64,000 nt of DNA, taken from assembly GCA_019648995.1 (NCBI GenBank), contig BLXT01003757.1, positions 593,253 to 657,252 of the forward strand, written 5' to 3'. Numbering within the stretch: the stretch's first letter is position 1; the number at the start of each line of letters is the position of its first letter. The notes under the pieces were generated by a model. The model was given only the letters and a program-made list of their open reading frames with translations, ran no database searches and had not been told where the DNA came from. Source of the DNA: Plakobranchus ocellatus. Its lineage: Eukaryota > Mollusca > Gastropoda > Plakobranchidae. A program made the position numbers and the translations under genes. Of the stretch, positions 13,601-24,300 are shown one piece after another.

Positions 13601-16600
13601 AAGTTACACAAAGATGCAAAAATGTAAATAAATACTGGAGACTTGAAACAAATACCACACATAAACAGAAAGAAAGTGTGAATAGAAATTATTATAGAAT
13701 ACTCATGCAGCCTCACAAGAGCAACAGTGGATTCCTGCAATTTCAGAATGTTTTCTGCACTTTCAGTAGTCAAATTAGTTCTACATGAAAAGGCATCATA
13801 TGTTCACATAGTTGCAATACTTGGAGATAAAGTCAAAACTGGGGGGATACCATTCATAAGTAGAACTACAGATTAATGTGGGTACCTGAGTGCAAAAGTG
13901 CCCACATCCAGGACAGCATTGATGAAGTTTGAGCCGCTTGCGGTGAACTTCACATACAGCCATGAAGGGAATCTTCACACCGGGACGCACCAATACCAAG
14001 TTGCTTACTTTATTGAAGCAGCCCAAGATCTGGTAACACAAAAAGCAAGTAGAGTGTGAAAGTAAATGTACTTTTTAACTGATAAATATACAACAGCCTT
14101 TACCACACCACCAATACATGGGCAAGTGCTTGTCAATAAGATTGCTAAATTGCATGACACCTGCTCCTTTATCACTGATAAATCAAATGTTTACACAGTA
14201 TTTTTTTTTCTGTCTTGGACAAAACACAGCTCAAATTAGCCCACTCAAGAGGGTTTTAGGTTTGAGAAGAAAAACTGACACTTTAATTATTTTAAAGAAA
14301 AATTACACGTTTAAGAAACTTAAAGGACAAGAGGGACTTGGAAGGTAAATAAGAACAGTTACAGTGTATATCAACAATGAAATATTGACATTACAATTTT
14401 TTATTCCATAATAGAAGTTTTGCTTCTGTTTATTCATATTACATTGAAATCAGTTAGTGCTTACTGTGAAGATGAACCCCACAAGAGACAATCAAGGTAA
14501 CTCAAAATTCTTTGACTTTTTTTAAATTACAAAAATAACTAAATGATAATGCCTCTATGTGCAAGATAATATTGTTGCAAGTTCTTTGAGGCAAGCACAT
14601 CTTAAGTATTTAAACTTGAAAATATATGATAAAGCTGAATTGGAAACATCTCTTCTATATGATAAGACAAACAGAAAATTTTTTCAGTACTGATTTGAAT
14701 CTGATATTTACTTTATTGTCAACTGTATCCAAGGCCTGGCAATAAGTGACTCCAGTGGACAGTTTGTTAAAAGATGCACCATTGACCTTACAGCAACACA
14801 AGGGGATGACCTCACTGGTCTCTGTCTGGCTTGACATCAGCTAAATAATTATTTTGAGAAAAAAAAATTGTCTTGTCTTGGTGTTAGGACTACTTATTTT
14901 AAATGGTTTAGATATTAATATTACATGCAAAGTGTGAACTGAAATAGTTATTCAAATTCATACTTAAGGTACAATATAGAATAACACTATTTTACAGTAT
15001 TTTAAATACAAACAAAAAAGTAATCTATCCATACACGTTCATACACAAATAAATCCAGCCCCTGTGCACCCCCCCCCCCCCCCCCCCNNNNNNNNNNNNN
15101 NNNNNNNNNNNNNNCCCCCCCCCCTTTATCTTTTGACCATATAAATTATCTCATTATGATAAATCTCATGACAATACTATGAGAAAGGCTATCAACCAAA
15201 GGTCCATCAGCGATGATCCATACTAAACACTGAGGTCAAGAAAAGTATCAATAGAAATATCTGAATACATTTCAGAGCTTATTATTCACTTCACTTGACA
15301 GCAAAATAAATTCATCCCATAAATTTCAAACATCCGTCCTACAAAACGACAGAGGAAACTTGAGAAATCAGCTATTTGCCGTTTCCAATAATAGAGATGA
15401 GTGGAGATACATGACTGCTTGTATTTCTCAAGAATTTGATGGCTCAGCTTATGTGCCTTAGATAAAAACTACGAACATTCCAAGGTTAATTTTTATTAAC
15501 GTCCTGATATTACCTACCCTGCTAAGAGATGCAGCAGCAGCTACCTCTGATAGACTGTCTGCATCTGGTGTTTTGGGTGGGGTAAGGCAAGATATGCCAT
15601 TAGGGACATGGGACTTTACAAAGGAGATACTGTTGCTGCTACTGTTGGATGACTTGCTGCTTGTGATCCCTGAAAGCTGTGATGATGATGAAGAGGAGCT
15701 CTTGAGCAATGACTGCTGCTGCACAGGCTTGAGCTGGGGAGGGGATGCTGATGTCAGGGTCAGAGGTTGAGCAGTGATTGGGACCAGGCTAGTTCCTGAG
15801 GTGGTTACCATCTGAAAAAGCATTGGTGTGGATGATAAAAAAGAAGAGGACGTTGATGAAGATGTAGAGCGACCGTTGGGGCTTACAGCCATTGGCTTCC
15901 CCACCAACAAGGCTCTGAGGGATTCCAGATTGTTTCCTGTTCCTGCGCTCGATGCTGGTACTAATGATGGCCCTACTTTACTGGACACTGTAGCCGACTT
16001 GCTATTGGGTGTAGAAGATGACTTGGGACTTGCCAGAAGGATCTGAGACACCACTGGTGTGGAGGATAGAGATGAAGAGGAAAGTAAAGATGTGCTATTT
16101 TTGTTTGTGAGTATCTTTCCCCCAGGCGATGCTTGGAGAGGAGCTGGGGAGTAAAGCAGGTGTTTGGATCCAGATATATTAACAAAGTTTGCCCCTGACA
16201 GTGGGACAGCCCCTCCTGTACCAGTTGCTGAGATTGGCCCAAACAAAGTGACGGTTTGTTGGCCTCCAGAGCCAGATAAATTGGCCAGAGATGTGATTGG
16301 AACTGCTGTCATGCCAGGTGGCAGAGTGGCAATGTTCACAGCCTTAGCTCCGATAGGCAGAGTGGAGATCAGGGGAAGTATGTTGCTGCCAGCAGGTGGT
16401 CGGACCATCTTACTGCCTTGCATTACTAATCCTCCGCTTGTCTGAGGGAGAAGAGATCGCATGCCAGCTGCTGTCGAGTGCTGAGCCACTACCATGACCA
16501 CTGGAGTGGGTGTGGAGGCACCAGCTGCAGTACAAGATGGGGGTCTGGACTTGGCAAGGAGGCTGTGGCTGTTAGAGGGAGAGGTCACAGTAGCTTGAGG

Positions 16601-19600
16601 ACGACTGCTGGAATCTAGTGACATTTCTCGCTTTCTCTTACCTACACCAAGAACAGAGAAATGGTTGGTATAGTAAATTTTTGATTTTTTTTTTTTTTTT
16701 TACGTCAATTTAAAAAAGGTTATTAGTATGGCAGTTTTTCTGTTTGCTTGAACAAGAAATTACAATTGAGTTCTGAGATATTAATTCTTGTTTTTAGAGC
16801 AAATTTAAATAAAGGATAATTCTCTCCTTTGTAAGACTCAAGCGTGGCCAGTGCTTTTAATGCTGTACAAATTTAGTTTTCTGATCAAAATGTTATAGAT
16901 ATTATATACATTTAAATTTTGTGGAAAACTTGATGAAATAGTCTGGTATGATAGAGGCGATGTCAATGCAACTCTTGCTTAAAGATTTTACTTTATATGC
17001 TGTGGAACAAAAATGATTTTGAATGAAAGGAACTATGAAAACTAATTTCAAGGATTATAGCCTTCGTTTTGATACTATAATATCCAATAAAAAAAAATGC
17101 ACAGACTGTTCTACAATAAGCAAAAAATATCTTACACCAATGTTGTAAACGTATAATTATTGCAAGGAATGAAGGAGAAAAGGGTTTGAAGATGTTGTCG
17201 CATATGAGTTTGAGACATGTTCACACCATTTGTACCATATCACACAATAACATTAGCAGTCAAATAAGATTAAAACCTTTTGGTCTTACCTATAAGGTAA
17301 TGATCATTTAGCATACTCTAAGGAACATTCCATCAAAAGCTTTGTGTCAATACAGCTTATTTCCTAATTGGTTATCTCAAGCCTTCTGGCCTTCTTGTGC
17401 CAGGCAGTAAAGCAATCTTGATCTGCTGTCATATTTATGAAAGAGCTACAATTTTCAATCAACCAGGAAAAGTCTGAAAATGCTGCAGGCATATTGTCAA
17501 ATAAGAAATAAAAATCCTGAAATACTGAGTATCTGTTGCAATAAGGTGAAAACTTAAAAAAAAAAACTTTTTTTCCATCCATTTTTAATATGAATCACAA
17601 CAATGAAGGAAAATGTAATACTCAAGACAGGACAAAACTTGCAGATACAAATGCATTCCAAAAAAAAAAAAAAAAAAAAAAGTTACTCCAAAGCCAACAA
17701 TGTTTCATTAACAGGCTTGGATTACTATTTGAATGAAATGAAAAATGTGCCAAAAGCCAGAAAAATGTGTGGAAATGTAGCCAAATACTCTAAAACAAAA
17801 CAAGAAAAAAATGTGTGGGAATGTGGCAGAGTCAAAAGGCATCAGATTGTAAAAATAATCATTTACCTTCAGTACCACCTTTCCGGTTCTCATCACTGTC
17901 GTCTGAATCAGACAAACATATAACTTCCTCTACAGAAGAAAAACAAAATACAAAAAAAAAAAAATAATAATAATAATAGAGATTCATCACTGGGAAGAGA
18001 CAATTTTTTTTTAAAAAGCTGATCCTATTACTTTAATGCTTACACATACACACAACACTTTAAAGACAAAAATGTAACATGCAATAAATAAAGAAAAAAC
18101 ATACATTGAACCAGCTGTAACAGACAAAAGTCTCCATATTAAAATGCCAAGTTCATGTCTAAAGCAAGTATTTTTCATTTAGGCATGCTCACTTCCAAAA
18201 AAACCTTTATTATTTGTTCAAAATTAAAGAAATTTAACATGGTTTTGATGAAGATGGGTAGAGATAAGCTTAAGTAAGATAAACATTGATTTTAGTCTTT
18301 TTAGTACAAAATGAAATCGAATATCTGGACTCGATTAAAATAAATTCATGAAATACTGACCTGTTTGAGTTATGAAAATAATCAGAATAAAGGTTTTGAA
18401 AAATGCCTTTCATTTCAATCTCAGAATTAAATCTCACTTTCACTTTTCAACACACAATAAAAGACAATCTCTTATTGCTTTCTCTCCTTTTTCCACCAAG
18501 TATTCTCATTAAAAAGTTCACAGAATGCAGTTTCTGTTTCAAGCTATATTGATATTTTAAAATGTTTTTAAAAAACCTTTTTGACTTTAGAAATCCTCGG
18601 TCTAGTTGAAGCTCTAGACTAAGCCTTTTGCATTTTTTTCCTCAATTGCAATCAACCAAGAGAAAACATCAAGATAAAAAATTTTGGCCATAATTTTTTT
18701 TTTTTATAATATTGCAATGGTAGTGCATTATGAAATTTCACAGATACTTCAAAGAAATATGATTTTTTAGAAAGCATGTTAAAAGGCTGGCTTTGTTCAG
18801 ATAGCAAAAATCCCATGATTGCTGACAGCTGGTGACAATGGAGATACACAGTAAACTAAAGTAAAATTATGATAACACAAATTTTAAAATTTTATAGCAC
18901 ATGCAACCTTGCAACCTACAAATGAGGATATTTTTCAAAACTGAACTGCAAATCAGTAACAATAATCTCAGCATTCCGAAAAGACTGCTTTCAAAAAAAG
19001 AAAGGTAACAACTGCCAATAAATACCTATTAATGCTTTTATTATTAAATTTTTTAATTTTCTCATAAATCTAAAGTGCCATGAAATTTTCAGTCATGTTC
19101 AATTTTTTTTGTGTTATATGCGAAAAGACAAAGGCATAATATAAAAGAATGAGCTATTGCGAATAGTTTGGCGTTTGCAGGTTTAATAAATTATTTTACA
19201 ACTGTCATAGTTATAAGCAATCACAGACAGCTACCAGCTAAAGGAAAGTTCTTTTGATTTTGTGCCTATAACTTATGTACCAGTGAAAGAAAGGCGAATT
19301 AAAGTCCTGGGGTGCCACAATACCTGCTAAAAATAGATTATATGGCACATCAAAAATTGTGTCCAATGAAACAATGAGAGGGATTTTCATATTTATTTTT
19401 TTGCTTTGGACAATTTTTAAAAATGCATTTGACATTAAAAGACTTCAGATTTGCTGAAATCATAAAGCTAGGCCGGCAAGCAAACAAGTGAAAGCATAAA
19501 AAAAAAACATGCCAACTAAGACTAACATTGGATTAATTAAATATGTACATACCTCGCCGTTTCCTAGGTGTACCTTTCCTTTTCATGCCTGGTTAGAAAC

Positions 19601-21244
19601 AATCATACATGTAAGTCTTCTGAATAAGCACAAGCAACAAACATGTATGCATAATAGGTACCATATAAATACACTTATGATACAATTACAATACTATTTC
19701 TTAGTTTTAGAAATAAAAAAAAAAACCATCAATTTAACAAAAGAGTGGTCAATTTTTTATCAAACTTATACTATGCCAATTAAGCAGTAAATTATGTTTC
19801 TTTCCACTACAAAACTTTTTTTTTTTTTTACTTTTTAAACAAACATCTCAAGATTTTCATAAAACTATGATTGTTTCACTGATTAAAAAGCTCAGGGATA
19901 ATAACTCCATGGGATTTTTAAAAACATCAGTCTGAAAACTTTAAAGGGTCTTGCAACTACTCCCATTGCAGGGCTTTCCAACTTCATCTATTAAAAAAAA
20001 TTGTAGCAGAAGCCTCCAAAAACTTATGCTCTGCAAAAAAACAAAATTTTTCTAAGTGCACAATCATTCAAATATTTAAGGAAAACAAGCACAAAAGAGC
20101 TACATAATTAAAATCTTATCCTTATAAGTAATTGCTTAAACCATCTCTCTTTACCATAGACACAATCTAAAAAGCTGTGTTCAACTATTCAAAATATATT
20201 TAAATTTCAAACTTCTAAAATAGAAAAGCCTTTCTCAATTCATATTTATAATGTTCATCATATTCCCTTTAGAACTTTAATACAGAGCTGCCAGCTTGAA
20301 GAATACAGATTCAGCAGTTTTAAGCCCTCATGCCAGTAATTTATAACACATTTCTCTAATAGATACTATAATCAATGAAGAAATCAAAATACCTATAATC
20401 TTAATCTTTAACAAAGAAAAATGATTGATGTGTGTTCAAGCAAAAAGCTAAAAAAACATACAGAGCCAATAAGATGGCTGTTATAGTTCAATGGTGGGGA
20501 AAAAAAAACTTCCTTAAATTAAGATTTGACTAACATGCTTATAATCGTTTAAAAACAAAGACATGCCAAAAGCCAGATTTCAGTATTTTCCATCAGATTT
20601 CAAAGTTCAGTAGTTTAGGCCTCATTTGAGCAATACTACTGAAATCACTTGTGGCTAGCAGATCTGATAACAATATTAATACAATTAAAGGTAGAATTAG
20701 CACACAAGGGCTTGGGCAAATGGACAGCCTGAGCACAAATACATGAGAGGGGACCGGTCAAGCTACCTTCAACAACTGGCTTGTTTGGTGAAACCATCTG
20801 AAACAATGAACAAAGATGAATGAAAGCAAATTACGATCGAAAGAGTGGCTTTATTCTGCAAGTTATGAAAAATTAACCCTCTAAATTTGAACATACTCCT
20901 ATCTAATTTCTAACCAGGGAATCTTTACTGCAGCCTGGTTTTTTTTTTAATAAATGCTAATTTTGTAGTACACTATGCCATTGACATTTCATAATGAAGA
21001 AATAGAATAGGTCTATTTACGAATTACAAGGTCCACATGAGATCCAAACTATCTTTGTTTGAAGAATGTGATACTTGGTTTTGTTGCATTTGAACTTGAA
21101 TTACAGATATATTGGAGCACGTTTTTCAATGCAAAATTAACAAATAACAAATGAACTTACGATACTGTATTTTTCAACCACAAAGCAATTCATCCAGTCT
21201 ATGATATTTGAAAATCCAGTAATGTTACATTTGGTCAAGAAAGG

Positions 21245-21304
<60 letters not shown>

Positions 21305-24300
21305 TAAATAAAAAGGAGAAGAGGAAAAAAGGATAAAAGATATCTGAGTGTGCAACTTGACTCAGGAAAGAAACATTTTTTATGTCTTTGGGCCTGATTA
21401 TTATATAGAAGGGTGCGATGACTCAGCAGATAAAAAAAAAAACCCAAACTTAGATCTTGCTGTAGGAGTACGCAAATTTCTCAGAATATAGATTTAGTAG
21501 CCTCGAGGTTTTAAAAAAAAACAAAAAAACTTTCACCAAAACTGAAACTAGCATAAAGCTTTTCTCACAGCATTTGCAGGATTTACTTAGAGAGATAAAA
21601 ATTCCTTTAAAACTTTCTGCAATCCATGCAGGAATGGCTAAGAGAAACTTTTAGGCTTCTGGTACCAGTTGCGGCAAAAACCTGAGTGAGTTTTAAAAAA
21701 TGCGATAAATCTGTGAGAAAAGCTTGGGCATAAGTGACTGTTCATTAAAAAAAAAAAGAAACAACTTACAATTGTTGTTGTTGTGGATGACTCGCTGGAG
21801 GTAACACAGATGGTGGTGGTCGTGGTGCCTGCTCCATGGTGGTTGGCAGGAGCTGTGATGTTGCTAGTGCTGAGACTGCCTGATGTAGTCGTGCTATTAC
21901 TTGCACTTACATTGCTTTCAGAAGAACTCACTACAGCACTGTCACCCGACTCAGCTCTTTGTTGGCTACGACGATGAAGCATATCTAGAACTGACTTGAT
22001 TTTACCTTGTTTTTTAACAGATGACCCCAGTTTTGATGGTGGGAACAAATACTTTTTTGAAGGAGCCAAAGTAGAGGAAGGGGAAGATGAGGATGATGAC
22101 AGTGAGTTTGACGATGAATACAATCTTGGTTTCTTCATGAAACTCAAATGTGAGTTTTTTGTCAATATATCTAAAGCAGACTCAACCTTACTAGAACCTA
22201 AATTCTGACACACAGAGGAATCCAATTTAGCACCTATTGCTTCTCTGTTTACTCCAAACCCATCCTTTTGCAAATCTGCATCCTGAAAATCACCATCAGA
22301 TAAGGAAACGCTATCTGCTAAAGACACACTGTCAGCAGATGAGCCAAGACTTTCTGCATCTGATCTAATTTTTCTGACTTTCTTTTTACAACCTGGAAGA
22401 TCGTATGACTTTTTCCGTCTCTTCTTGCGGCCGCCAAATGAAGGTTTAACGTCACTAATGTCAATATTGTTTTCTGTACATGGTTTCTTGCTCTCTAAGC
22501 AAGACAATTCCATGGGAGAGACAGAAGGCTTTGACAGAGGCAGATATAAGGCATCTTCTACATCTGACACATTCATTGTAATGTCTTTAATTGGATGGAG
22601 ATTTATGGTTTTCAGAGGTGCTGACCCAGACTGGGACACAGGTTTTCCAGACTTTCTGGCAGTAACTTTCTGTTTGGGGAAAACCATGATTTCTTGCTTT
22701 GCATCAGCTGATTTCAACCTTGTAAAACTGTTTCTCTCATCTTTTAGGTTGTTGCGTATCACAGATTCAGATGAATTTGGTCTCAAAGCTGTTTCTTTTT
22801 GGTCATGCAAATGTGAATTATTCTCAGTTGGAGAACTACATGATTTTTGTTGAGTTGGATCATTATCTGATTTGACAATGTCAATGCTTTTAAGCAAATC
22901 TGGTGGTTCGATGAGGTCATCAAGTTCTAGTTCAATATTATCTGCCCCTGCATCATTATCAGAATCTTCTTCATCTTCATCTGTAATGTCTTCAAAAACT
23001 GGAGTTGGAATTGGAGTGGACAATTTCGGTTTGGGCTCAAGGTTGCTTTCTTGGGCAGGGCTTTCCTTGTCCCTAGACATTTTCATGGAAACATTTTCCT
23101 CCTCATTGATTTCATTTAAAGGAGTCAACTGATCCGATTCGTTCTCACTTGATGTCTGTTGTTCCTCTGTAATACTTTCTAGGATATCCTTCTCCTTTTG
23201 ATGACAACTCTCTGATAAATCAGCCTCAGAAACCTCAGCAGTTTGAGGAGATAAAACATCTTTATGCAAAGTCTGTGGCAATTGCTGATCATCATTTTTC
23301 CCAATCACACAATTAGCTTTGGATTTAAATTCGCTTGTTGGGCCATTTTCTGTCACCTCATGCTCTTTCATATCATCAGGTACATATTCATGAGCACTTA
23401 GCTTAATTTCTTTGCTCAGGCTAAGAACTTCTTTTGTCCCTGTCGCTGTGATGCTATCCCTCTCCATCCCATTTACAAGCTCCTCTGAATTACTTACATC
23501 ACAATCTTTAGGAGAGACACTCTCCGTAGAGATAATGTCTTTCATCCTTATATCTACAGAGTCATTTTGTTCATCACATTTCTTGTGGTTTTCTTCTCCA
23601 TGAGAAGCTGGCTGTTCACAATCACCTCCATTTTTAAAAACCTCTCCATTCTCACAGCCTGCCTGGACAGACTCCATCTCTGAAAAATATGAAAACATCT
23701 TTCCTAAAATATGAGTTAAAATAAATACACCACAATAATACAGGTGAACTGAGAAAATAAAAAGCAACTATGGGATCTTTGACACAAAAAAGGCACACAA
23801 ATCTGCCGCAGCCAAATAAAGTACAGTGTCATTAGTAATGATCAAAATAGCTGGACTACACAAAATTCCTTCATTACATGTAGGTAGAATACTAAAGCAG
23901 AGTAACTAATTTGGACTGACTTAACAATAATCACCAAACTAGGTTAGGCCTATTATACTGATTTGGGGGGGGGGGGGTGTTAATGTTTCTTTTTCTTCAC
24001 TATAATTAAACAATTTATTGATACAGTTAAATCATATGCTCGAGGAGCAGTTCATCTTAAAAATTCCAAAATTTCAAATTGACTGAGAATTCTACTGGAT
24101 GGAAAACTGTTAGGAAAGGCCCTTAAAATAAAACAAATTTTAAAAAGATTGAATTCTCACCAACACTGCACATTTGCTTCTCTATCTGATGAAGGTGATC
24201 ATATTAATATCATGATTAACCATCCAGATTTTATGTCATTCCAGTAAAAGAATTATAAACTACTTTATTAATAAGCAATACAGTAAATCAGCAACTAGTT

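Noticed and set aside
15573-16445. Plus-strand frames opposite the Ser/Thr-rich EHMT exon
   Set aside because: Shadow frames; the minus strand has the correct splice sites and phase.
21137-21447. Leu/Ser dipeptide reading frames on the minus strand
   Set aside because: Translation of the (GA)n microsatellite inside an EHMT intron.
22425-23132. Plus-strand frames opposite the giant EHMT exon
   Set aside because: Shadow frames of a long coding exon on the other strand.
24170-24190. 5-nt microexon that would fix the EHMT phase problem
   Set aside because: AG...GTGAGA borders exist, but the acceptor lacks a pyrimidine tract and a 5-nt exon is not credible without transcripts.
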